From assembly GCA_020356025.1 (NCBI GenBank), contig CP070630.1:1076295-1118059 (forward strand): a stretch of DNA of 41,765 bases. The letters run 5' to 3'. Position 1 is the stretch's first letter, and the number at the start of each line of letters is the position of its first letter. The position numbers and the translations under genes were made by a program. This DNA comes from Dehalococcoidia bacterium (lineage in GTDB: Bacteria > Chloroflexota > Dehalococcoidia > SM23-28-2). The notes under the pieces are model-generated. The model worked only from the letters and a program-made list of their open reading frames with translations. It did no database searches and had not been told where the DNA came from. Shown piece by piece: positions 15,310-24,546 of the stretch.

Positions 15310-16995
15310 ATGGAATCCCGCAGGCGCTGGCTAGTCCGACCTCAGACCCCGACCCTGGTCGAAGGCCCTTTCCCCCCGCTAATCCGCCACCTCCTCTACT
15401 GTCGAGGCGTGCGCAGCGAGGATGAGGCCGCCCGCTTCCTTTTCCTGGAACCCCACTCGGAACACGACCCCCATCTCCTGCCGAGCGTAGAGCAGGCGGT
15501 GGAACGACTCTCGACAGCCATCAGAGACAGCGAAGGCATCGCCGTCTTCGGCGACTTCGACGTGGACGGAGTGACAGCGGCCGCCCTCCTCACCGAGGCG
15601 CTAAGAGAACTGGGAGCGAATGTCACTGCCTACATCCCCAATCGCTTCAGCGAAGGCTACGGGCTGAACGTGGGCGCCATCACCACCCTCCGCGAGCGGG
15701 GGGCCAGTCTGCTCCTGGCCGCCGACTGCGGCACCAGCTCAATCGAAGAGGTGGACCACGCCGTCCGCCTCGGCATGGATGTCATCATCCTGGACCACCA
15801 CACCATCCCGACAGAGCTGCCGCCAGCCGTCGCCCTGGTCAACCCCAAGCTTCTGCCAGAGGCAGGCCAGGAAAGCCCTCTCGGAGAGCTGGCGTCGGTG
15901 GGAGTGACCTACGAGGCAATGGCTGCCCTTTATCAGGCCCTGGCTCGCGCCTGGCAGCCCCGGCGCTTCCTAGACCTGGTCGCCATCGGCACAGTGGCCG
16001 ACCTTGCCCCCCTCGTGGGGGAGAACCGCTATCTGGTGAAAGAGGGCCTGGCAGCCATCGCCACGGCGGAGCGGCCCGGCCTCAGTGCCCTCATCGCAGC
16101 GGCAGGGCTGCGGCCCGAGTGTGTGGACAGCGAGGCCATCGCCTACACCCTGGGCCCCCGCCTCAACGCCGCCGGTCGCCTGGCCCACGCCGACCTAAGC
16201 CTCCGCCTCCTTCTGACGCAGGACGAGAGCGAGGCGGGCGAACTCGCCCAAGAGCTCAACGCTCTCAACCAGGAACGGCAGCGCCAGACCGAGCAGGCCT
16301 TCGCCACAGCGGCTGAACTGCTCACGGCCGAGGACGCCCAAGCTCCCCTCGTCTTTATTGGCCATCCGGACATCTCCGAGGGCATTGTGGGGCTGGTCGC
16401 CAGCAGGCTGGTGGACGAGCGCTACCGGCCCGCCATCGTCTGCCAGAACGGCCAAAGCGAGAGCCGGGGAAGCTGCCGCAGCATCCCCGAATTCGACATC
16501 ATGGACGCCTTGCGCCGCCAGGCCCATCTGCTCGTGCGCTACGGCGGCCACCCTCGCGCTGCTGGCTTCACTGTGGCCAACGCCAACCTGCCCGCCCTCA
16601 AGGAGGCCCTGCTGGAGCGAGCCGCCAGCGAACTTGCGGGGACAGAGCTTTCGCCGGCCCTGACCGTCGACGCCGAGCTGCCCCTCGGCCACCTGCGAGG
16701 CGAGGACATCCGCTGGCTTCAGTACTTCCAGCCTTACGGACAGGGCAACCCCGAGCCCACTTTCCTCAGCCGCGGCGTCTCCGTAGCGGAGACGCGCCTC
16801 CTCGGCAATAACGGCCAGCACCTGCGCCTGAAGCTGAAGGATGGGCGTGTCACCTGGCCGGCCATCGCCTTCGGCATGGGCGAGCGCTCGGTGGAGCCCG
16901 GCCAGCGGGTAGACGTGGTCTACTCCCTGGCCAGCGAGCGCTGGAGCGACGATGCCCTAGAGCTCCACATCAAAGACTTCGCCCTTACCGCCTAG
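15310..16995 (+). CDS. recJ: single-stranded-DNA-specific exonuclease RecJ
   Basis: RecJ degrades single-stranded DNA 5' to 3' in recombination and mismatch repair. The 561-residue protein shows the DHH phosphoesterase motifs: DFDVDG (82-87), AADCG (138-141), DHH (162-164), then the DHHA1 signature GGHPRAAGF (about 413-421) and a C-terminal OB-like domain. A short hydrophilic linker separates DHH and DHHA1. The length matches the bacterial family. It begins one base after nnr and is probably in its operon. Confidence 0.95.
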   Translation: MESRRRWLVRPQTPTLVEGPFPPLIRHLLYCRGVRSEDEAARFLFLEPHSEHDPHLLPSVEQAVERLSTAIRDSEGIAVFGDFDVDGVTAAALLTEALRELGANVTAYIPNRFSEGYGLNVGAITTLRERGASLLLAADCGTSSIEEVDHAVRLGMDVIILDHHTIPTELPPAVALVNPKLLPEAGQESPLGELASVGVTYEAMAALYQALARAWQPRRFLDLVAIGTVADLAPLVGENRYLVKEGLAAIATAERPGLSALIAAAGLRPECVDSEAIAYTLGPRLNAAGRLAHADLSLRLLLTQDESEAGELAQELNALNQERQRQTEQAFATAAELLTAEDAQAPLVFIGHPDISEGIVGLVASRLVDERYRPAIVCQNGQSESRGSCRSIPEFDIMDALRRQAHLLVRYGGHPRAAGFTVANANLPALKEALLERAASELAGTELSPALTVDAELPLGHLRGEDIRWLQYFQPYGQGNPEPTFLSRGVSVAETRLLGNNGQHLRLKLKDGRVTWPAIAFGMGERSVEPGQRVDVVYSLASERWSDDALELHIKDFALTA

Positions 16996-17011
16996 AACGT
17001 CGCCTGCCACC

Positions 17012-17041
17012 TTGCCGCCCCAGCACTCCTTGCGCTACAAT
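17012..17041 (+). promoter_or_regulatory. sigma70-type promoter for the EF-G paralogue
   Basis: TTGCCG (17012-17017), an 18-base spacer and TACAAT (17036-17041). The transcript would start near 17048, giving a leader of about 26 bases with GGAG at 17061-17064, nine bases before the ATG. Confidence 0.6.
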
Positions 17042-17073
17042 CGCCTCTGGACGCCAGAAGGGAGAACGTCTCA

Positions 17074-19122
17074 ATGAAGGAGTACGCCGCCGAGAACATT
17101 CGCAATGTGGCCCTCACCGGTCACGGCAGCACCGGCAAGACATCGCTCTCGGAGGCGATGCTGTTCAACGCCAAGGCCATCAACCGTCTGGGCCGTGTGG
17201 ACGATGGCAACACCACCTCCGATTTCGATCCTGATGAGGTTCGTCGCAGCTTCAGCGTCAACCTGTCGGTCCTGCCCTGCGAGTGGCAGAGTAACAAGCT
17301 CAACATCCTCGACACCCCCGGCTACGCCGACTTCGTGGGCGAGGTCAAGTGCGGCGTGCGGGCCGCAGATGCCGCCGTCATCGTAGTCTGCGGCGCCTCC
17401 GGCGTGCAGGTCGGCACCGAGTACGCGTGGATCTACGCCGACGAACAGAATCTGCCCCGTCTGGTGTTCATCAACCGCATGGAACGGGAGAACGCCGACT
17501 TCCACCAGACGCTATCTCAGCTCCAAGGCATGTTCGGCCAGAAGTGCGTGGCCTTCCAGCTACCCCTGGGCGCCCAGGCCGACTTCAGGGGCGTGGTCGA
17601 CCTCCTTACCATGAAGGCCTACGTGGGCGAGAAGGGCGAGGCCCAGGAGGTGCCCGAGGAACTCATAGAGCAGGCGGCCAGCCTGCGGGAGAAGCTCGTG
17701 GAAGCAGCCGCCGAGACCGACGATGCCCTCATCACCAAGTACCTGGAAGGCGAAGACCTCACGGAGGACGAGCTGCGACAAGGCCTGAAGACAGGGGTCT
17801 GTCAGGGCTCCCTCATTCCGGTCCTCACCGGCTCGGCCACCAAGAACGTAGCGGTGACCCTGCTTATGGACGCGCTCTGCAGCTACGTGCCCTCGCCGGC
17901 GGACATGGCGGTGGCGGTGAAGGACGGTGAGTCCATCAAGGCCGATGCTAAAGGCCCCCTTGCCGCCCTCGTGTTCAAGACCACGGCTGACCCCTACGTC
18001 GGTCGCCTCACCTACTTCCGCGTCTATTCCGGCACGCTCAAGGCTGATTCGCAGGCCTGGAATGCCAACAAGGGCAGCGCCGAGCGCATCGGGCCCCTGT
18101 ATCTCATCCGAGGCAAGAGCCAGGAGCAGGTCAGCCAGGTGGTGGCCGGCGACCTCGGCGCCGTGGCCAAGCTGGCCGAGACCAGCACCGGCGACACGCT
18201 GACCACCCGCGAGAAGTCCATCATCCTGCCGGGCATCTCCTTCCCCGAACCAGCCTTCAGCGGCGCCGTTCACCCCAAGAGCAAGGCCGACCTGGACAAG
18301 ATGGGCAGCGCCCTCTCCCGCATCGCTGAGGAGGACCCCACTCTGCGGGTCTCCCGCAGCCAGGACACCAGCGAGACGATCATGTCCGGCCTGGGCGATT
18401 CCCACGTGGAGGTGGCAGTAGAGAAGATACGCCGCAAGTTCGGCGTGGACCTGGAGATGACCACCCCCAAGGTGCCCTACAAGGAGACCATCACCGCCGG
18501 TTCCTCAGCCGAGTACACCCACAAGAAGCAGACCGGCGGCCACGGCCAGTACGCCCGCGTGGCCATCGAGCTGGAGCCATTGCCCCGCGGCAGCGGCTTC
18601 GAGTTCACGAACCGCATTGTCGGCGGCGTAGTGCCCAAGCAGTACATATCGTCGGTGGAGAAGGGCATAGTCGAGGCCATGCACGAGGGTGTGCTCGCCC
18701 GCTACCCCCTCATCGACATGAAGGCGACCCTGTTCGACGGCAAGGACCACCCGGTGGACTCCTCAGATATCGCCTTCAAGATCGCCGCCGCCGCCGCCCT
18801 CAAGAAGGGAGCCCAGGACGCTCATCCGGTGCTCCTGGAGCCCATAATGAACCTGCAGGTCGCGGTGCCCGAAGCCAACACGGGGGACGTCATCAGCGAC
18901 CTCAACGGCAAGCGGGCCAAGGTGATGGGAATGACGCCCGAAGGCACCCGCACGGTGATCGAGGCCCAGGCGCCCATGGCCGAGGTGCAGCACTATGCCG
19001 CCGACCTACGCTCGATGACTCAGGGTCGGGGCAGCTACTCCATGCAGTTCAGCCACTACGAAGAGGTCCCCGCTCACGTCGTCCAGCACATCATCGAGCA
19101 GGCCGAGGAGAAAAAGGGCTAG
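17074..19122 (+). CDS. elongation factor G-like GTPase (EF-G paralogue)
   Basis: The 682-residue protein has the EF-G domain order: GTPase (about 1-260), domain II (about 285-365), then domains III-V ending in SMTQGRGSYSMQFSHYEEVP. The P-loop is GHGSTGKT (16-23) instead of AHIDAGKT, G3 is DTPG (80-83), and the base-specificity motif reads NRME (134-137) instead of NKMD. The switch I region is also unlike canonical EF-G (FDPDEVRRSFSVNLSV). These features match the EF-G-like group found beside true FusA in many bacteria; no ribosomal protein genes surround it, so it is not the str-operon copy. The function could be in ribosome recycling or tetracycline-protection-like binding; this is undetermined. 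Confidence 0.9.
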   Translation: MKEYAAENIRNVALTGHGSTGKTSLSEAMLFNAKAINRLGRVDDGNTTSDFDPDEVRRSFSVNLSVLPCEWQSNKLNILDTPGYADFVGEVKCGVRAADAAVIVVCGASGVQVGTEYAWIYADEQNLPRLVFINRMERENADFHQTLSQLQGMFGQKCVAFQLPLGAQADFRGVVDLLTMKAYVGEKGEAQEVPEELIEQAASLREKLVEAAAETDDALITKYLEGEDLTEDELRQGLKTGVCQGSLIPVLTGSATKNVAVTLLMDALCSYVPSPADMAVAVKDGESIKADAKGPLAALVFKTTADPYVGRLTYFRVYSGTLKADSQAWNANKGSAERIGPLYLIRGKSQEQVSQVVAGDLGAVAKLAETSTGDTLTTREKSIILPGISFPEPAFSGAVHPKSKADLDKMGSALSRIAEEDPTLRVSRSQDTSETIMSGLGDSHVEVAVEKIRRKFGVDLEMTTPKVPYKETITAGSSAEYTHKKQTGGHGQYARVAIELEPLPRGSGFEFTNRIVGGVVPKQYISSVEKGIVEAMHEGVLARYPLIDMKATLFDGKDHPVDSSDIAFKIAAAAALKKGAQDAHPVLLEPIMNLQVAVPEANTGDVISDLNGKRAKVMGMTPEGTRTVIEAQAPMAEVQHYAADLRSMTQGRGSYSMQFSHYEEVPAHVVQHIIEQAEEKKG

Positions 19123-19589
19123 GAGACGAGAGGCCGCACCGCCACCACCGCTCGCTGCGGCGCCAACTGCAGCAGTTCCTCATCCGAAGTCCCACGCGGG
19201 ATGCCGTAGTAGCGTTCCGCCATAGAGGTTGACCGCCGAACGAAGAGCTTCAGGACGTGCGCCTTCTCCTGCGGGTCGGTGAGAGGAGTGGCGACGCCCC
19301 TCGCCTTGCGAGACCCCACCTGCACCTCGACCTCAGGGTTGGCCACTAGGTTGCGGTACCACGGGGAGCGGGTCCCCTGTTCGGCGATGAGGTAAAGCGT
19401 ATCGCCCTCCTGCTGGTAGTCCAGTGGCACCACCCGCGGCAGACCCGTGCGCCGGCCGGTGGTTGTGAGAAGGAGCGTGTGCTTTCCGATGAGGCCACCC
19501 AGGCCGAGCCGGTACAGAAGCACAGGCGTCCGCACCAGGACGCGCATAAGCCCTGTGGCCCGAGGCCGCACCGGCGGTATGTCTTCCAT
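19119..19589 (-). CDS. deazaflavin (F420)-dependent nitroreductase-fold protein
   Basis: The 156-residue protein has the Ddn-type split beta-barrel pattern: LLLTTTGRRTGLPRVVPLDYQQEGDTLYLIAEQG, then SPWYRNLVANPEVEVQVGSRKARGVATPL. Members bind coenzyme F420 (sometimes FMN) and reduce quinones or nitro compounds, so its presence hints that the cell makes F420. There is no signal peptide; the Leu-rich stretch near residue 20 may touch the membrane as in Ddn. Its stop codon shares the four bases CTAG with the stop of the convergent EF-G paralogue. Confidence 0.85.
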   Translation of the reverse strand: MEDIPPVRPRATGLMRVLVRTPVLLYRLGLGGLIGKHTLLLTTTGRRTGLPRVVPLDYQQEGDTLYLIAEQGTRSPWYRNLVANPEVEVQVGSRKARGVATPLTDPQEKAHVLKLFVRRSTSMAERYYGIPRGTSDEELLQLAPQRAVVAVRPLVS

Positions 19590-19634
19590 GACTGCACCTT
19601 CGGCGCGTGGCGTCAGACGGCCTGCAAGCCCCGC

Positions 19635-19958
19635 CTAGCGCCGACTGAGCTCCCGCCAGGGCGTGAACGAGACCAAGCGGATGGAGTCGATTATCCGCCC
19701 CTGAGCGGCCAACTCGGCCACCCTTTGCTGAAGGCCAGCCATAGTGGACGCCAGGTCATCGCTCTCGACCTCGTAGATGGCCAGGAACTTCCCCTGTCCC
19801 GGGCCGGGGTCACCGATCATCTCATAGCGGATGCAGCTCTTGAAGCCCGGCGTCTCCAGGACGTCCGGCACGTGGGTGTTGTCGTACCAGTCGTTGAACT
19901 CTTTCTCCCGCGCCGGGTCTGCGCAGTTGGTGAACACGAGAACGGTGGCCTTGGCCAT
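19635..19958 (-). CDS. dimeric alpha/beta-barrel (ferredoxin-like) small protein
   Basis: The 107-residue protein opens VLVFTNCADPAREKEFNDWYDNTHVPDVLETPGFKSCIRYEM, the hallmark of the EthD/DUF4286-type dimeric alpha-beta barrels; the NDWYDNTHVPD stretch is the strongest cue. Relatives include monooxygenase-like and unknown proteins, so no reaction can be assigned. A strong AGGAGG lies just before the ATG. It is separated from tyrS by about 40 bases and from the F420-type gene by 45, all on one strand. Confidence 0.75.
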   Translation of the reverse strand: MAKATVLVFTNCADPAREKEFNDWYDNTHVPDVLETPGFKSCIRYEMIGDPGPGQGKFLAIYEVESDDLASTMAGLQQRVAELAAQGRIIDSIRLVSFTPWRELSRR

Positions 19959-19997
19959 GAATTCCTCCTCTGATCCCGCTGTCGTGCCGACGCGTGG

Positions 19998-21242
19998 CTA
20001 GTCTTGCTTGTCGGCATCCACGATGCGCAGGAAACGCCGCTTGCCGACCCTGATGATGGAGCCAGGTCTCACGGGCGGGTAATCGAGGGGGTCAGTCACA
20101 GGAACGCCGCCCACCTCGATGGCGCCCTGGCGCACGAGGCGTTTCACCTCGCGCCGTGACAGCGCGAGATGCTTCATCACCAGCAGCTCGATCCCTGCTT
20201 CGGCTTCGCATGCGCCTTTGAAGTGCAACGGTACCTCTATCGGCACCTCCTCCGGCAGCTCCCGCTCCCGGAACACCCGCGTGAACTCCTCCGCCGCCGC
20301 TTGGGCCGCCTCGCCGCTGTGAAACTGGCCCACGATCTCCCGCGCCAGGCGCATCTTCAGCTCCATCGGGTTCACCGAGCGCGTGCGCAGGGCCTCCCCT
20401 ATCTCCGCCACCTCCTTGTCAGGCACGTCCGTCACCAGCTCGTAGTAGTCCATCATCACGTCATCGGGCAGCGACATCACCTTGCCGTACATCTCCTGAG
20501 ACGGGTCCTCCAGGGCAATGTAGTTGTCCAGACTCTTGCTCATCTTCATCTTGCCGTCGGTGCCCACCAGCAGCGGCACCAGGAAGCACTGCTGTGGCCG
20601 CTGGCCCATCATCTCCTGGAGGTCGCGGCCCACCAGCAGGTTGAACTTCTGATCGGTGCCGCCGAACTCCACGTCGGCCTCGATGGCCACCGAGTCGTAG
20701 GCCTGGAGCAGCGGGTAGAGGAACTCGTGCAGGCCGATCGGTTTGTGAGCGGCGAATCGCTCAGAGTACTCCTGCCGCTGGAGCATCTGGGCCACCGTGA
20801 AGCGAGCGGCCAGGCGCACCACCGTCTCCAGATCGAACTTGTCGAACCACTCGCTCTGCCAGCGGATCTCGGTGCGCTTCCTGTCCACCACCGAGAAGAA
20901 CTGGCGCAGATAGGTCTCGGCGTTGTCTTTGACCTCCTCGGCAGTGAGCATGGGGCGCGTCTGCGACTGGCCGCTGGGGTCGCCGATGCGAGCCGTCCAG
21001 TCGCCCACGATGACCACCACCTGGTGACCGAGCTCCTGGAGCTGGCGCAACTTGCGCAAGCCCACAGCGTGCCCAATGGTGAGATCGGGGGCACTGGGGT
21101 CAAAGCCCATCTTCAGGCGAAGGCAGCGGCCGGAGCGCAGGGCCTCCACAAACTCGTCCTCAGGGATGGCCTCCGCCACGGCGCGGCGGAGGATCCAGCG
21201 CAGCTCGTCGTCTTTGGGAACCCTAACAGTAGGCTTGCTCAT
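19998..21242 (-). CDS. tyrS: tyrosyl-tRNA synthetase
   Basis: This class I synthetase charges tRNA-Tyr. The 414-residue protein has the HIGH-type motif TIGHAVG (55-61), KMSKS at 233-237 and a C-terminal S4 RNA-binding domain (about 345-414, LSRREVKRLVRQGAIEVGG). The VEFGGTDQKFN stretch (191-201) places it in the bacterial TyrRS group often called TyrZ. The ATG overlaps the ribF stop (ATGA). No T-box leader precedes it; the aromatic genes upstream on the same strand are aroH, aroF and the trp genes. Confidence 0.96.
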   Translation of the reverse strand: MSKPTVRVPKDDELRWILRRAVAEAIPEDEFVEALRSGRCLRLKMGFDPSAPDLTIGHAVGLRKLRQLQELGHQVVVIVGDWTARIGDPSGQSQTRPMLTAEEVKDNAETYLRQFFSVVDRKRTEIRWQSEWFDKFDLETVVRLAARFTVAQMLQRQEYSERFAAHKPIGLHEFLYPLLQAYDSVAIEADVEFGGTDQKFNLLVGRDLQEMMGQRPQQCFLVPLLVGTDGKMKMSKSLDNYIALEDPSQEMYGKVMSLPDDVMMDYYELVTDVPDKEVAEIGEALRTRSVNPMELKMRLAREIVGQFHSGEAAQAAAEEFTRVFRERELPEEVPIEVPLHFKGACEAEAGIELLVMKHLALSRREVKRLVRQGAIEVGGVPVTDPLDYPPVRPGSIIRVGKRRFLRIVDADKQD

Positions 21243-22171
21243 GACAGGTAGGCCCTTGCGGCGGCGATGTCCTTCTCGATCTGCTCCTTGAGGGCGTCCG
21301 CGTTAGGAAAACGCATCTCCCCCCGCAGACGGTGCAGCAGCTCGATGCGTAGCTCGTGGCCGTGCACCTCCCCCTCGAAGTCCAGGATGTAGGTCTCGAC
21401 GGTCGTCTTGTCTTCGTCGAAGGTGGGGCGCAGGCCGATGTTGGTCACGGCTGGGTAGATGCCCTCGCCCAAATAGGCGCGGGTGACGTAGACCCCGAAG
21501 GCGGGCAGGGCCCGGTCGAGGCCGAGCGCGATGTTGGCGGTAGGAAAGCCCAGCGACTTGCCTCGCTCAGCGCCCCGGACGATGGGCCCTCGCAGGTCGA
21601 AGGGACGGCCTAGCAGGCTGGCCACCGTCTCCATGTCGCCGCGGGCAAGAGCCAGGCGTGTAGCGGAGGAGCCCACCTTCTCGTCGCTGACCGTCAGAAG
21701 ACCTACCTCCTCCACGGCGAAGCCCATCTCTCCACCTATGGCTTCGAGCGCCTGGGCATCCGCCTCGCGACCACGCCCCAGGGCGAAGTCGGCCCCCACC
21801 ACCAGCAGCTTCATCCGCAACTCCTCCACCAGCAGCGATACGAACTCGCGGGCGGAGAGTTGGGCCAACTCGGACGTGAAGGTGAGGATGGCCACGCTGT
21901 CCACTCCCAGCGCTCGCAGAAGCTCGATGCGCTCCTCCAGGCCACAAAGGTAGGTGAGAGCAGTCTGAGGCTGCACCACCAGACGAGGATGGGGGTGAAA
22001 GGTGACCACCATAGTGGCCAGATCCTCACGGCGCCCTCGCTCCACCATCCGACCGATGAGATAGTGATGGCCTCGATGTACGCCATCGAACACGCCGATG
22101 GCCACGGCGGTGTCGCGCCCGAGGGCGGCCCGGCTGAGCTCCTCCCGTGCCAGGATGGGGCTCTCACTCAT
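21239..22171 (-). CDS. ribF: bifunctional riboflavin kinase / FAD synthetase
   Basis: RibF makes FMN and then FAD from riboflavin. The 310-residue protein has the nucleotidyltransferase motif GVFDGVHRGH (26-35) and, after about residue 185, the kinase domain with GKSLGFPTANI and the C-terminal LRIELLHRLRGEMRF. The order and length are standard. It is translationally coupled to tyrS. A hairpin terminator at 22222-22246 separates it from scpA, so ribF-tyrS should have its own promoter in the 50 bases before the ATG, though I see no strong one. Confidence 0.96.
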   Translation of the reverse strand: MSESPILAREELSRAALGRDTAVAIGVFDGVHRGHHYLIGRMVERGRREDLATMVVTFHPHPRLVVQPQTALTYLCGLEERIELLRALGVDSVAILTFTSELAQLSAREFVSLLVEELRMKLLVVGADFALGRGREADAQALEAIGGEMGFAVEEVGLLTVSDEKVGSSATRLALARGDMETVASLLGRPFDLRGPIVRGAERGKSLGFPTANIALGLDRALPAFGVYVTRAYLGEGIYPAVTNIGLRPTFDEDKTTVETYILDFEGEVHGHELRIELLHRLRGEMRFPNADALKEQIEKDIAAARAYLS

Positions 22172-22221
22172 GGAGAGACCGCGCTCCCTCTCGCCGCCTG
22201 AATCATCGCCTGCTCGTTGCG

Positions 22222-22246
22222 AAAAAGGGAGGGTCGAAACCCTCCC
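22222..22246 (-). terminator. Rho-independent terminator after scpA
   Basis: On the minus strand GGGAGGGT (22246-22239), a four-base loop TTCG and ACCCTCCC (22234-22227) form an eight-pair stem with a stable tetraloop. It is followed at once by TTTTT (22226-22222). It lies 53 bases after the scpA stop and 51 before the ribF start. Confidence 0.9.
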
Positions 22247-22298
22247 GCTTCCCGAAACCGACTTGCGCTGGCGATACTATCACAGCCTCCCAGGGGGG

Positions 22299-23033
22299 TC
22301 AAGGTGAGACGCCCGTCGCCGCCTCCGTCGCTATCATCATTATGTCGCGGAAACGGCCCCTCTGCCTGGCCACTAGCTGGCCCGCCTTTATCAGCTCGAG
22401 GATGGCCAAAAAGACAACTATCACCTCAATGCGGGAGGTACAGGCCTCGACCAGAGCCCGGAAAGATACTCGCCCGGAGCCGCTGGCCACCGCCGCCATC
22501 ACCGCCGCCATCTTCTCCTCCACCGTCACCGCCTCCCGCTCGATAGAGCCCTCCTCGGGCTCGGCGGGCTGCCGACTGAGGGCCTCCTCGAAGATGTTCA
22601 GCAAACCCTCCAGAGTCACCCCCTTCAGCCCCGGCGGCAGGATGAAATCCTTCGATGCCGGAGCCAGACGAGGGTAGGCACGCCGCCCTTGCTCCTCCAG
22701 ATCGCGAAAGGCCCCCGCCGCCTCCCGGAACCGCTTGTACTCCACCAACATCTGGGCCAGGGCCTCGCCCGCGTCCTTCTTCTCGCCCTCTGTCTCACGG
22801 GGCCGCAGCTCGGGCAAGAGGGCTCGTGACTTTATGTAGAGGAGCCTGGCCCCCACAACTATGAATTCGGCCAAGGCCTCGGCGTCCTGCCCTTCAACGG
22901 AGCGCAGGTGTGCCCAGTACTGGTCGGTGACCTGAGCCAACGACACGGCGGTGATGTCCAGTTCCTCCCTCTCGATGAGATCGAGAAGAAGGTCTAGGGG
23001 GCCCTGGAAGACCGAAAGCTTCAGCTCGAACAC
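22299..23033 (-). CDS. scpA: segregation and condensation protein A
   Basis: ScpA is the kleisin of the bacterial SMC-ScpAB condensin. The 244-residue protein has the N-terminal signature FQGPLDLLLDLIEREELDITAVSLAQVTDQY, a charged middle part and a C-terminal winged-helix region ending VARQRGRFRDIMM. The start is GTG 23033. No scpB follows: the next feature downstream is the terminator at 22222-22246, so the usual scpA-scpB pair is split here. Confidence 0.94.
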   Translation of the reverse strand: MFELKLSVFQGPLDLLLDLIEREELDITAVSLAQVTDQYWAHLRSVEGQDAEALAEFIVVGARLLYIKSRALLPELRPRETEGEKKDAGEALAQMLVEYKRFREAAGAFRDLEEQGRRAYPRLAPASKDFILPPGLKGVTLEGLLNIFEEALSRQPAEPEEGSIEREAVTVEEKMAAVMAAVASGSGRVSFRALVEACTSRIEVIVVFLAILELIKAGQLVARQRGRFRDIMMIATEAATGVSP

Positions 23034-23082
23034 GTCCGCCTGCCTTCTCCGTCCCCTGGCCCCCCCAGATTGCTGTCTTCGC

Positions 23083-24105
23083 CTAGTTTGCCGCCAGCGG
23101 CTTCCCCACCGCCTTGGCCACGTCCCTCACGCGCTCCATCAACTGCCGGAAGCCATCGAAGGTGAGCGACTGAGCGCCATCGGACAGGGCGCGATCGGGG
23201 TTAGGGTGCAGCTCCACGATGAGGCCGTCGGCGCCGGCAGCCACAGACGCCATGGCCATGGGCTCTACCAGGTAGCGGTGTCCGGTGGCGTGACTCGGGT
23301 CGCCGATGATCGGCAGATGGCTGAGCCGCTTGACCAAGGGAATGGCGCTCAGGTCCATCGTGAAGCGGGTGCTGGTCTCGAAGGTGCGAATGCCCCTCTC
23401 GCAGAGGATCACCTCACTGTTCTCCTGAGCCAGGACGTACTCAGCGGCCAGAAGCCACTCCTGCAAAGGAGCCCACATGCCTCGCTTCAGCATCACCGGC
23501 TTGCCCGCACGGCCTACTTCGTCCAGAAGAGTGAAGTTCTGCATGCTGCGACTGCCGACCTGAAGGATATCAGCGTAACGAGCTACCAGTTCCACATCGC
23601 GCGGGTCCATCACCTCGCTGATGATCGGCAGGCCGGTCTCCGCCCTGGCCGCCGCCAGGATCTGAAGCCCTTTCTCCCCCAGGCCGCGGAAGGCGTAGGG
23701 ATTGGTGCGTGGCTTGAAGGCGCCGCCGCGTAGGATGTGCCCGCCGGCCTCCTTCACCACCCGCGCAGTGGCCATCATCTGCTCCTCGGTGTCCACCGAG
23801 CACTGGCCGGCCATGATCACCATATTGCCACCGCCGATGGCCACGTTGCCCACCTTGATGACCGTGTCCTCGGGCCTGAACTCGCGGCTGGCCAGCTTGT
23901 AGGGCCGGCTGACCGGCACTACGTCCGCCACACCCTCCAGCACAGCCAGCTCGTCGGCCAGCTCGGGATAGGTTTGGCCTACCACCCCGACGACCGTTCT
24001 CTCCACGCCGCTGGAGAGGCTGCCCTTGAAACCCAGCTCTTTCAGACGTTTTAGAACCCCATCGATCTCCTTTTGTGTTGAGCCTACTCTCATCACCACT
24101 ATCAT
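23083..24105 (-). CDS. aroF: 3-deoxy-7-phosphoheptulonate synthase (DAHP synthase, type I-beta)
   Basis: This enzyme joins phosphoenolpyruvate and erythrose-4-phosphate, the entry to the shikimate pathway. The 340-residue protein has an N-terminal ferredoxin-like regulatory domain (about 1-70) and then the barrel with MAGQCSVDTEEQM, GGAFKPRTNPYAFRGLG, LKRGMWAP, ERGIRTFE and DPSHATGHR. This is the T. maritima-type enzyme, in which the extra domain mediates feedback inhibition by tyrosine or phenylalanine. GGAGG lies seven bases before the ATG, and the gene follows aroH by 12 bases. Confidence 0.96.
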   Translation of the reverse strand: MIVVMRVGSTQKEIDGVLKRLKELGFKGSLSSGVERTVVGVVGQTYPELADELAVLEGVADVVPVSRPYKLASREFRPEDTVIKVGNVAIGGGNMVIMAGQCSVDTEEQMMATARVVKEAGGHILRGGAFKPRTNPYAFRGLGEKGLQILAAARAETGLPIISEVMDPRDVELVARYADILQVGSRSMQNFTLLDEVGRAGKPVMLKRGMWAPLQEWLLAAEYVLAQENSEVILCERGIRTFETSTRFTMDLSAIPLVKRLSHLPIIGDPSHATGHRYLVEPMAMASVAAGADGLIVELHPNPDRALSDGAQSLTFDGFRQLMERVRDVAKAVGKPLAAN

Positions 24106-24117
24106 AGGATTGCCTCC

Positions 24118-24498
24118 CTAGGGTTTGTCTTCAGGCTCGAACTGAAAGTCCGGCCTTAGAACCCTGGCCCCCCGCAGGTAGACGTGCACGATCTGGTTGG
24201 CCCTCTTGTCCGTGTTCACGTGCACAAGAATACGCAGGCACATCGGCAGGCTCCCCGGCACAGCCATCTCGTGTCCGCAAAGGAGGGGCACATCATTCCA
24301 CCCCAGTCCCCGAGCAGCCAGAGCGGGAAACTCGGCGTTCAGGTCGGGCGTGGTGGTAAAGAAGGCGCTGACCACATCCTCAGGCTTGATGCCGTTGGCC
24401 TTCACCATGGCCGCCAGCAGCTCGGCAGTGGCCTCCAAGATGGCCTCGCGGCTGTTGGCCTCCACCGTGCTAGCGCCGCGGATGCCTCGACACAGCAT
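24118..24498 (-). CDS. aroH: chorismate mutase, AroH type
   Basis: It converts chorismate to prephenate for phenylalanine and tyrosine. The 126-residue protein starts [20 protein letters not shown] and has the catalytic Arg in [10 protein letters not shown] (about residue 91), as in the trimeric B. subtilis enzyme. The stand-alone form is coupled to aroF here, placing pathway entry and the prephenate branch in one transcript. The C-terminal ten residues (FQFEPEDKP) extend slightly past the usual end. Confidence 0.95.
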   Translation of the reverse strand: MLCRGIRGASTVEANSREAILEATAELLAAMVKANGIKPEDVVSAFFTTTPDLNAEFPALAARGLGWNDVPLLCGHEMAVPGSLPMCLRILVHVNTDKRANQIVHVYLRGARVLRPDFQFEPEDKP

Positions 24499-24546
24499 GC
24501 CGAAGGGCTTTCCCCTCCCTCCCCAGCAAACGAGCCTGCCAGGCCG

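Noticed and set aside
20169-21251. 360-codon plus-strand frame
   Set aside because: Mirror of tyrS, His/Leu-rich and without any motif.
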